Shown here piece by piece: positions 1-5,643 of a stretch of DNA of 6,772 nt; position 1 is the first letter of the stretch, and every line of letters begins with the position of its first letter. Below the pieces are notes generated by a model. The model was not told the origin of the DNA and ran no database searches. It saw only the letters and a program-made list of their open reading frames with translations. This DNA is from an uncultured Terrimonas sp. Lineage in GTDB: Bacteria; Bacteroidota; Bacteroidia; Chitinophagales; Chitinophagaceae. The translations under genes were made by a program, and so were the position numbers. The stretch covers positions 1-6,772 of the forward strand of contig CAMPJQ010000153.1 in assembly GCA_946886925.1 (NCBI GenBank). The letters run 5' to 3'.

Positions 1-1
1 C

Positions 2-226
2 GCCTGGTTAAGTCTTGGTGACCTGGAACAGGGGAAACAGTTAAGCTACGGCATCAAAAGAAAGGGAAATGGCGTATATGTTTTTGTATTGAAGGGAGAA
101 GTAACCATCGGAGGTCAGAAGCTGGGCGCCCGTGACGGATTGGGGATATGGGAAACAGATACCATTTCTATCATAGCCGATAGCGATACAGAAATATTGC
201 TGATGGATGTTCCGATGGATATATAG
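2..226 (+). CDS. Pirin family protein, YhhW-type, C-terminal part (5' end outside window)
   Basis: Only the last 74 codons are present; the frame is open to the left edge and ends at TAG 224-226. The visible residues read as a C-terminal cupin barrel of the short pirins (E. coli YhhW, quercetin 2,3-dioxygenase-like): a predicted strand-rich segment with VYVFVLKGEVTIGGQ, then GARDGLGI and a closing strand TEILLMDVPMD. In this family the metal-binding HxH and H-x-E residues sit in the N-terminal cupin, which is outside the window, so activity cannot be judged. Such proteins bind a metal in the cytoplasm; YhhW has in-vitro quercetinase activity, but the physiological role is mostly unknown. A receiver-like gene starts 29 bases downstream and a second pirin follows, which suggests one operon. 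The family call is from remembered sequence pattern and is fairly secure. Confidence 0.8.
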   Translation, partial: AWLSLGDLEQGKQLSYGIKRKGNGVYVFVLKGEVTIGGQKLGARDGLGIWETDTISIIADSDTEILLMDVPMDI

Positions 227-255
227 CGCTTTAAAATTCACGCTAAAATATTAAC

Positions 256-639
256 ATGAACATGCGAACAGAAATTTTAATAATAGGCAGAGACGAAAGC
301 ATTTTACAAACTGTAGTAAGGCTGGTTAATAATGATCCGGAATGGGTTGGAACAGGCGCGGCTACAGATGAGGATGCTATTGAAAAATTTCATCATCATC
401 ATTTTGATGTGGTACTGCTTACCAATGGCATTGGTGACGAAGAAGAAAAAAAGCTTCGTAAAATTTTTACGCACCAGGATGCCGGCATTATTATAATTCA
501 GCACTATGGTGGTGGCAGTGGATTGTTGCAGAGTGAGATCAGGGAGGCGCTGGATAAACGTAAGGCTGCCAATAAGCCAACGGTAAGTTTTACTGATGAT
601 GCGTTAAAAAATGCAGGGCTGGATATCAATATTCAATAA
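256..639 (+). CDS. Response-regulator receiver-like protein without phospho-acceptor Asp (pseudo-receiver)
   Basis: The 127-residue product has the outline of a CheY-like receiver domain and no output domain. Strand 1 TEILIIGRDE ends in an acidic pair (Asp13, Glu14), helix 1 follows, and strand 3 is FDVVLLTNGI. In receivers the residue after this hydrophobic strand is the phosphorylated Asp; here it is Thr56. Strand 4 AGIIIIQHYGG lacks an obvious Ser/Thr switch residue. Lys107-Pro108 could correspond to the conserved Lys-Pro but lies further on than expected. Four His in a row (46-49) precede strand 3. I therefore infer a receiver fold that does not use Asp phosphorylation and may act as a protein-binding module. 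The start could be ATG 256 or ATG 262; neither has a Shine-Dalgarno sequence. It lies 29 bases after one pirin gene and 41 bases before another, so it is probably co-transcribed with both. It could also be an unrelated alpha/beta protein. Confidence 0.7.
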   Translation: MNMRTEILIIGRDESILQTVVRLVNNDPEWVGTGAATDEDAIEKFHHHHFDVVLLTNGIGDEEEKKLRKIFTHQDAGIIIIQHYGGGSGLLQSEIREALDKRKAANKPTVSFTDDALKNAGLDINIQ

Positions 640-680
640 GTGAAAATCAATAACCGTGTTTAATAAAAACGAGTAACAAT

Positions 681-1550
681 ATGAAAAAAACAATTGAAAG
701 CATTATACAAAGGCCTTCCAGCCCCGGCATGGTTGGCGACGGGTTCAGGGTATATCATTATATTCCGGGTGCGCGTATTACGCAACGCAGGATCAGTCCT
801 TTCCTGGTGCTTGATTTCAATGCCGAATACGATTTTGGACCATCTGAAACCGTGAAGGGCGTAGGCGTACACCCGCACAAAGGTTTTGAAACCGTTACCA
901 TCGCGTATAAAGGCAGTGTTGCCCACCACGACAGTAGCGGCAACAGCGGTATAATCCACCCCGGCGATGTACAATGGATGACTGCAGGTGCAGGTATTTT
1001 GCATAAGGAATATCATGAAGAGGAGTTTTCCAAAACGGGAGGTCCCTTTGAAATGGTGCAGCTTTGGGTAAACCTGCCTAAAAAAGATAAATCGGCAGCG
1101 CCACATTACCAGGCTATCAGCTCTGCGCAAATGGGTAAAATACAATTGCCCGGTAACCAGGGGTTGGTAAATGTAATTGCCGGAAACTTTAATGGTGTGG
1201 CCGGTCCTGCCGCTACCTATTCTGCTGTGAATTTGTTTGATATTAAACTGAACAAAGATGGCGGATTAACAACCAGCATTCCTGCTAACCATAACACGGC
1301 GCTATTGATAATAAACGGGAGTATAGAAGTAAATGGTGAAAATGCTGGTGAGCATAGTTTTGTTTTGTTTAATAACGAAGGAGAAGACATTGAAATTAAG
1401 GCGACGGGAAATTCGGTAGTATTATTATTAAGCGGTGAGCCCATTAACGAACCCATTGCCAGCTATGGCCCTTTTGTGATGAACACCCAGGACGAAATAT
1501 ATGAAGCCTTCCAGGAGTTTCAATCCGGTAAATATGGGGTATTAAAGTAA
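681..1550 (+). CDS. Pirin family protein (two-cupin metalloprotein)
   Basis: This is a complete 289-residue pirin, the usual length of about 290. The N-terminal cupin carries the signature VHPHKGFETVT with His64 and His66, followed by GAGILHKEYHEEE with His108 and Glu110. These four match the Fe-binding His/His/His/Glu set of human pirin in order and spacing. The C-terminal cupin ends in the typical Pirin_C block: GEPINEPIASYGPFVMNT (252-269), then DEIYEAFQEFQSGKYG. No signal peptide is seen, so it should be cytoplasmic. Bacterial pirins have been reported as quercetin dioxygenases or regulators of enzyme complexes; the substrate or partner here is unknown. The start ATG 681 has no clear Shine-Dalgarno sequence, normal for Bacteroidota. 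It is the last gene of the plus-strand group, 41 bases after the receiver-like gene, and converges on gldB. Confidence 0.95.
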   Translation: MKKTIESIIQRPSSPGMVGDGFRVYHYIPGARITQRRISPFLVLDFNAEYDFGPSETVKGVGVHPHKGFETVTIAYKGSVAHHDSSGNSGIIHPGDVQWMTAGAGILHKEYHEEEFSKTGGPFEMVQLWVNLPKKDKSAAPHYQAISSAQMGKIQLPGNQGLVNVIAGNFNGVAGPAATYSAVNLFDIKLNKDGGLTTSIPANHNTALLIINGSIEVNGENAGEHSFVLFNNEGEDIEIKATGNSVVLLLSGEPINEPIASYGPFVMNTQDEIYEAFQEFQSGKYGVLK

Positions 1551-1588
1551 AACCCATACGGAAGAACTTACCTGGTAATGTGATGAAA

Positions 1589-1657
1589 GACATTTAACAC
1601 ATAGGCACAGTAAAGACATAGAGACACAATAAAAAGAGAAAGAAAGCGCAAAGAGTA
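1589..1657. repeat. Purine-rich repeat-like intergenic element
   Basis: This stretch in the convergent spacer between the pirin and gldB genes is nearly pure A/G with scattered C, and is built from degenerate short units. ACATAG occurs at 1599 and 1616, each followed within a few bases by a CACA or GACACA, and it ends in AAAGCGCAAAGAG. Read on the minus strand it gives units such as CTTTGCG, TATTGTG, CTCTATG, ACTGTG and CCTATGTG, ending TTAAATG. From memory, many Bacteroidota genomes carry dispersed spacers of this CTTTGTG/CTATGTG style, so this may be a decayed copy. I cannot confirm other copies from this window. Confidence 0.45.
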
Positions 1658-1678
1658 AGAATGTAAACCCAGTGATTA

Positions 1679-2722
1679 TTACCGCGGTTTATATTTTGAA
1701 TCCTGCAGGATTTGTTTGGCATCCAATTGTAACAGATCGTCAATAGTAGTATCCGGAAAATTTTCCATATATTTTTTTATGATCTGCCACCCCAGGAATA
1801 AGGAAATATTTCCTGGTGAACCCTCCCCCAGTTCCTGCGTAAGCGGGCCTTCCTCTACATAAGATTGAATCCTTAATGGATCGCTGTTGTATATGAGGTT
1901 GTTTTGAATGAGGAAACTCCATATCAATCCTTCATTGGAATAACAGCCTTTCAATTGGGCTTCAGTATAACCAATTTTTAAAGTATCCGCAACATGCGGC
2001 AGCAGCTTATCCAATACATACAGCCGTTTGCCCTTATCTATGGTCAGGTCTAATAAAGTTTTGTCTGTTGCCCGGGGTGGATATATATCATCAACAATAT
2101 TCTTCATGCAGTTAACCGCTATATAAGCCGGTTCAAATTTCCGGGATACATATTTAGGAAAGAGAGATTGCGCAACCTGGCTTTGGTATAAGGAAGCATT
2201 ATTACCCAGGTGTAGCTGTAGTCCCACAGCAAGTGCATCCTGCGTTATTACATCACCGGTTTTTCCCAATGTGGTTTGAAAAATAGCGTCGAGCGGGCCA
2301 ATAAAAGTGATGAGTTTTTCGGGTGTGCGATAGGAAGGAAAATAGTATTTAGTAAATTGTAATCCTTTTTTTACTTCCTCTTCGATGGCAATAAAATTGC
2401 TGAATATTTTTGATGCGGTATCTTTTACCAGCCTGTAATCGCGAAGGAACATTTTAATGGCTGCATCAGATTTCCCTCCGTCATCAGTAAGCGAAAGCCC
2501 AAGTATATGCTGAATAAAATCAGGTAAAAAAACAGGATACTTTTGCAGTAATGCAGGCATTGCTGCAGAAATGTTGTTGGTATCTATTGCAAAAAAATCC
2601 TGTTCAAACCGTTGTACTTCAAGATTTACTTTGATGTTTGACACATCGGGTATGTGCTCATTTCCGGTACATCCCAAAAGACATATCACAGCAAATATTA
2701 CCGAACAAAACCATTTTTGCAT
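1679..2722 (-). CDS. gldB: Gliding motility lipoprotein GldB
   Basis: The product is recognisable as GldB, a lipoprotein needed in Flavobacterium for gliding and linked to the type IX secretion/gliding machinery, where GldB, GldD and GldH help stabilise GldJ. The frame is open back to an ATG at 2803, with other ATGs at 2758 and 2722. I choose 2722 because it gives a compact lipoprotein signal, MQKWFCSVIFAVICLLGC, with lipobox LLGC and lipidated Cys18, and a 347-residue protein close to family size. The mature part starts with family-like IPDVSNIKVNLEVQRFEQDFF, shown here by its core VNLEVQRFEQDFFAID. It ends with EEGPLTQELGEGSPGNIS, a GWQIIKKYMEN segment and the TIDDLLQLDAKQILQDSKYKPR tail region. 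I see no HExxH protease motif. It is expected on the periplasmic side of an envelope membrane. It is transcribed separately from the block to its right, since a terminator lies between. GldB also occurs in non-gliding Bacteroidota, so motility is not proven. Confidence 0.9.
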   Translation of the reverse strand: MQKWFCSVIFAVICLLGCTGNEHIPDVSNIKVNLEVQRFEQDFFAIDTNNISAAMPALLQKYPVFLPDFIQHILGLSLTDDGGKSDAAIKMFLRDYRLVKDTASKIFSNFIAIEEEVKKGLQFTKYYFPSYRTPEKLITFIGPLDAIFQTTLGKTGDVITQDALAVGLQLHLGNNASLYQSQVAQSLFPKYVSRKFEPAYIAVNCMKNIVDDIYPPRATDKTLLDLTIDKGKRLYVLDKLLPHVADTLKIGYTEAQLKGCYSNEGLIWSFLIQNNLIYNSDPLRIQSYVEEGPLTQELGEGSPGNISLFLGWQIIKKYMENFPDTTIDDLLQLDAKQILQDSKYKPR

Positions 2723-2987
2723 AGCAGGGGTAACGCTATAGTTTCTAAAATGTTGCATGATCAAATCTAAAGTTTTGCTGCGAAAACAGGCGTTACTTTT
2801 CATGAAGTATAATATTCAACTATTGCAACTCCTGACTTATTTTTTAATACCCTATAAAAGAAAAAAGTTTATTGATACGAGATTCAATAAACTTCTCTTA
2901 AACTTTCTTATGTCAACCCCGGTTACAGGGGATTTTACCAAACATTGCCAGCATCTGTAACCCAATACTTCAAACCATAAACTGTTC
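2723..2987. other. Intergenic region between gldB and the small dehydrogenase subunit gene
   Basis: These 265 bases (184 if gldB starts at 2803) are AT-rich. They hold the minus-strand terminator hairpin at 2856-2894 and an inverted repeat, GGTTACAG at 2921-2928 with CTGTAACC at 2955-2962. Open frames on either strand here are short, low-complexity and run through the terminator, so I do not call a gene. I found no convincing promoter for gldB. Confidence 0.6.
2856..2894 (-). terminator. Intrinsic terminator after the GMC/small-subunit genes
   Basis: A perfect 11-bp inverted repeat, AAGTTTATTGA at 2865-2875 and TCAATAAACTT at 2884-2894, encloses an 8-base loop. Read on the minus strand, the second arm runs directly into TTTTCTTTT. 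A stem plus T-tract in this orientation, about 95 bases after the stop codon of the small-subunit gene and ahead of gldB, fits a Rho-independent terminator. The stem is AT-rich, so it may be leaky. Confidence 0.65.
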
Positions 2988-3560
2988 TTAAGTCGCCCAT
3001 GCCCTGTCGCCTTTTTTATAAGGCACACAGCCTTCATATTTTCCCGGCACTGCTACATAACGCAAAGCCTGTGTGGCGCCAATTTCCGATGTAAAATAAC
3101 CCAGCAGGGTAAGTTCCTTCATCATGCGGAAATAATGTTTGGGATCTTCGCCTTTTTTTTCAGCCATGTACTTTTTTGCTTCGGCATCTATTTCCGTTAG
3201 CAATGCTTTGCGTTGCGCAGCATCAATTTCCATAAACGATTTGCCGTACTTTTTGTCGCTTGCTTCATTTAATAGTTTCATGCCTTCAAAAAATACCTGC
3301 TGGTCTTTTTCATCGTAGCAGTCGTTCACCATTACGGTCATAAAGGCCCCTACTCCGGCAGCTTTGGCTCCGGGTGTGTTGGTTGTGGGTATAATGGTTT
3401 CGGCTATTTCATCTAAGTAAGCAGTGTCGCCGTCACTAAAGGTTCCAGCGGCGGCCGCTTTTTTATCGCCGGGCTTGCATCCTTCCAAAAAAACATTGGC
3501 TCCCACCACGGTACCGCCCAGTATAAGCGCTACTCTCGATAAGGCTTCGCGTCTGTTCAT
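2988..3560 (-). CDS. Gluconate 2-dehydrogenase subunit 3 family protein (Tat-exported small subunit)
   Basis: The 190-residue protein matches the small (gamma) subunit family of membrane-associated FAD sugar dehydrogenases. The N-terminus MNRREALSRVALILGG has a twin-arginine pair (Arg3, Arg4) followed by a hydrophobic stretch, that is, a Tat signal. FLEGC at 24-28 resembles a lipobox, so Cys28 might be lipidated, though Glu at -2 is unusual. The mature domain contains DEIAETIIPTTNTPGAKAAGVGAF (50-73), seen in part as ETIIPTTNTPGAKAAGVG, and the conserved end GCVPYKKGDRAWAT. Cys81 and Cys178 are the other cysteines. In characterised homologues this subunit folds with the flavoprotein in the cytoplasm and carries it through the Tat translocon. 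Its partner is almost certainly the GMC protein encoded 154 bases upstream on the same strand. A poly-Ala/Lys linker follows the signal. Frame and start at 3560 are clear. Confidence 0.92.
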   Translation of the reverse strand: MNRREALSRVALILGGTVVGANVFLEGCKPGDKKAAAAGTFSDGDTAYLDEIAETIIPTTNTPGAKAAGVGAFMTVMVNDCYDEKDQQVFFEGMKLLNEASDKKYGKSFMEIDAAQRKALLTEIDAEAKKYMAEKKGEDPKHYFRMMKELTLLGYFTSEIGATQALRYVAVPGKYEGCVPYKKGDRAWAT

Positions 3561-3587
3561 AATTGATATTTTAAGAAATCAAAAATA
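3561..3587 (-). promoter_or_regulatory. Possible -7 box ahead of the small-subunit gene
   Basis: On the minus strand, TATTTTTG (3587 down to 3580) fits the Bacteroidota -7 consensus TAnnTTTG exactly and lies 19 bases before the start codon at 3560. I see no TTG at a suitable -33 distance, and the 5' leader would be very short. It could give the small subunit its own transcript in addition to read-through from the GMC gene, or it could be chance in AT-rich DNA. Confidence 0.25.
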
Positions 3588-3714
3588 ATTATCCGTTAAT
3601 CATATTCGTTTTATTCACGCAGTGCTATCTGCAATCAGATTCAGGCGTTAGCGATGTGCCGGAATTGCCATTCTTGTCAAACCTCAGATACTCTCCCATT
3701 TTCAATTTCCCACA

Positions 3715-5490
3715 TTAAAGATTTCCTTTTTTCAATTCACTCACTGCATGGTCTGCTGCCCTGGCTGTAAAAGCCATATAACCCAGCGATGGATTTACAC
3801 ATGAAGCGGATGTCATAAATGACCCATCGGTAACAAATACATTAGGCGCATCCCATACCTGGTTAAATTTATTCAATACTGACGTTTTAGGATCCTTGCC
3901 CATCCGTGCCGTTCCCATTTCGTGTATGCCTCTTCCCAATGTGCCATCCCCATCCCGGCCTTTTACATTTTTAACACCTGCTGCTTCCAGCATTTCAATG
4001 GCATCGTTCAGCATGTCTTTGCGCATTTTCTTTTCATTATCCTTATACTCTACGTCAAAGGCCAGCACCGGCAGCCCCCATTTGTCTAAACGTTGTTTAC
4101 CATTTTTATCAGGCACCGGGCGCATGCCCAGATCTTTACCGGTTACAGGATCGTTAAACTGCTCCAGCTTGTCGGAATAAGTATTCTTATCAAGATATAT
4201 CCTGTTTTCGTGGTAAGGCAATGTTTCTCCAAAGCCACCTATATACATCGTCCAGCCACCCGGTTCAGTAAGTGCATCTTTAAGACCGGCGCCAATAGAA
4301 ATTTCTTCCGATGAACGGCTATAACCACCCCGGCTCCCACCACCCTGGTAGCCGAAGCCGCGCAGGTAATCTCTTTTATCGCCAAAGAAATTGCGGTATC
4401 GCGGAATGTATACGCCATTGGCGCGGCGCCCAAAATAATATTGATCTTCATAACCATCTACCTGCCCGCCGGCGCCTACGCCCAGGTGATGATCCATTAC
4501 ATTATGTCCCAGCTCACCACTGCTGCTGCCCAAACCATCGGGCCATATATCGGTAGCAGAATTCATTAATATCCATGCGCTGTTTAATGCGGAAGCATTA
4601 ACGAAAATAATTTTTGCATTGTAGGTATATGTTTTATTGTTTTCGCCGTCAAGCACTTCAACGCCGGTTGCCCTTTTCTTGTCTTTATCGTATAAAATTT
4701 TTGTAACGATGCTCCAGGGACGAAGCGTAAGATTACCTGTTTTCATAGCCGCCGGCAAAGTAGAGGATTGTGTGCTGAAATATGCACCAAAAGGGCATCC
4801 CAGCCAGCATTTGTTACGATACTGGCAACTGGCTCTTCCCTGGTCGGTAAAAGGCACCGTGATATTGGCTGTACGTCCTATAATCATATGCCGTTTGCCA
4901 TCGAATTTTTCTTTGATACGGGCAGCAACATCTTTTTCTACACAGGTCATTTCCATAGGTGGAAGAAATTGTCCGTCCGGCAGTTGGGGTAATCCTTCTT
5001 TAGAGCCACTGATTCCTGCAAAACGTTCGGCATAATCATACCAGGGAGCAATTTCTTTGTAGCGTACAGGCCAATCTATGGCAATACCCTCTTTTGCATT
5101 TGCTTCAAAATCCAGGTCCGACAGGCGGTAGCTTTGTCTTCCCCACATCAGGGAACGGCCACCCACATGATAACCGCGAAACCAGTCGAAGCGTTTTATT
5201 TCCGTATATGGACTGTCTTTATCGCTGCACCAGTAATCTAAGTTGGTTTCATTAAGCGGGTAATCGCGTTTTAATACGGGGTAATCTTTGATCATCTGTT
5301 GTGTACGCCCACCCCTGTGCGGAAATTCCCACGGGGCTTTGTTGGCATTCACATAATCTTTTACATGCTCAATATTGCGTCCTCTTTCCAGCATCAGCAC
5401 TTTGAGCCCTTTTTCGGTAAGCTCTTTTGCGGCCCAACCGCCGCTAATCCCGGAGCCTATTACAATAGCATCATAAACATTATCAGGCAT
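3715..5490 (-). CDS. GMC family FAD-dependent oxidoreductase, sugar dehydrogenase catalytic subunit
   Basis: This 591-residue flavoprotein belongs to the GMC family, in the gluconate/glucose/glucoside dehydrogenase branch. The FAD-binding Rossmann motif is at the N-terminus, VIGSGISGGWAAKEL (10-24), with acidic Glu35 to bind the ribose. GYHVGGRSLMWGRQS (106-120) is the second FAD-contacting segment. The catalytic end has GIHEMGTARMG with His523 and CVNPSLGYMAFTARAADHA with Asn566, the usual GMC His/Asn pair. Cys222, Cys228 and Cys232 sit in CQYRNKCWLGCPFGA with the spacing of the [3Fe-4S] ligands described for Burkholderia cepacia FAD glucose dehydrogenase. A Gly/Ser-rich loop is at 382-394. 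There is no signal peptide, so export should depend on the Tat-signal partner encoded downstream. The substrate is unknown: gluconate, an aldose, or C3 of a glucoside are all possible. The start at 5490 places the FAD motif at the expected distance from the N-terminus. Confidence 0.93.
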   Translation of the reverse strand: MPDNVYDAIVIGSGISGGWAAKELTEKGLKVLMLERGRNIEHVKDYVNANKAPWEFPHRGGRTQQMIKDYPVLKRDYPLNETNLDYWCSDKDSPYTEIKRFDWFRGYHVGGRSLMWGRQSYRLSDLDFEANAKEGIAIDWPVRYKEIAPWYDYAERFAGISGSKEGLPQLPDGQFLPPMEMTCVEKDVAARIKEKFDGKRHMIIGRTANITVPFTDQGRASCQYRNKCWLGCPFGAYFSTQSSTLPAAMKTGNLTLRPWSIVTKILYDKDKKRATGVEVLDGENNKTYTYNAKIIFVNASALNSAWILMNSATDIWPDGLGSSSGELGHNVMDHHLGVGAGGQVDGYEDQYYFGRRANGVYIPRYRNFFGDKRDYLRGFGYQGGGSRGGYSRSSEEISIGAGLKDALTEPGGWTMYIGGFGETLPYHENRIYLDKNTYSDKLEQFNDPVTGKDLGMRPVPDKNGKQRLDKWGLPVLAFDVEYKDNEKKMRKDMLNDAIEMLEAAGVKNVKGRDGDGTLGRGIHEMGTARMGKDPKTSVLNKFNQVWDAPNVFVTDGSFMTSASCVNPSLGYMAFTARAADHAVSELKKGNL

Positions 5491-5643
5491 AGTTTATAAT
5501 TTTTTAAAGATTAGACTATATAAAATGTATTTATGAATGCATGCTTTGATCAATTGCCGGCTTTACAGAAACTATTCAATCGTTTAGCATGCTTCCCTTA
5601 TTTATTCTAAAGCGTGTTTGTACATTAAAACACCGGTATTTTC
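5491..5643 (-). other. Spacer between isomerase and GMC genes with direct and inverted repeats
   Basis: This AT-rich 153-base spacer holds GCATGCTT twice in direct orientation (5539-5546 and 5587-5594), a TTGATCAA palindrome (5546-5553), an imperfect palindrome around ACCGGT just after the isomerase stop (5627-5642), and a 6-bp hairpin GTGTTT/AAACAC (5614-5633) without a T-tract. I see no strong terminator, so read-through from the isomerase gene is plausible. Confidence 0.45.
5522..5553 (-). promoter_or_regulatory. Candidate Bacteroidota-type promoter for the GMC gene
   Basis: On the minus strand, TTG (5553-5551) is followed after 21 bases by TACATTTT (5529-5522), which matches TAnnTTTG in seven of eight positions. 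The spacing fits the TTG/TAnnTTTG pattern of Bacteroidota primary sigma promoters, and transcription would start some 20-30 bases before the GMC start codon. The -33 part overlaps the TTGATCAA palindrome, so a regulator could bind there. This is pattern matching only, in AT-rich DNA. Confidence 0.35.

Noticed and set aside
367..405. Tetra-His codon run (CAT x4) considered as a tag-like or repeat artefact
   Set aside because: It is a short run inside a continuous, receiver-like frame with normal flanking sequence; natural His runs of this length occur.
660..1145. A 161-codon minus-strand frame opposite the pirin gene
   Set aside because: It is antisense to a clear pirin coding region with intact metal ligands and has no recognisable features of its own.
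2757..2960. A 67-codon plus-strand frame overlapping the gldB start and the spacer
   Set aside because: The product is rich in Leu, Lys and Phe as expected from AT-rich DNA, and the frame runs through the minus-strand terminator hairpin.
3625..3699. A 24-codon minus-strand frame between the GMC and small-subunit genes, starting MGEYLRFDKNGNSG
   Set aside because: It has an ATG 16 bases after the GMC stop codon but no ribosome binding site, no recognisable similarity and is short enough to be chance.
4637..5035. A 132-codon plus-strand frame opposite the GMC gene
   Set aside because: The opposite strand encodes conserved GMC sequence, including the three-Cys motif, so this is an antisense shadow.
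5614..5633. Hairpin GTGTTT/AAACAC after the isomerase gene considered as a terminator
   Set aside because: The stem is only 6 bp and no T-tract follows on the minus strand.
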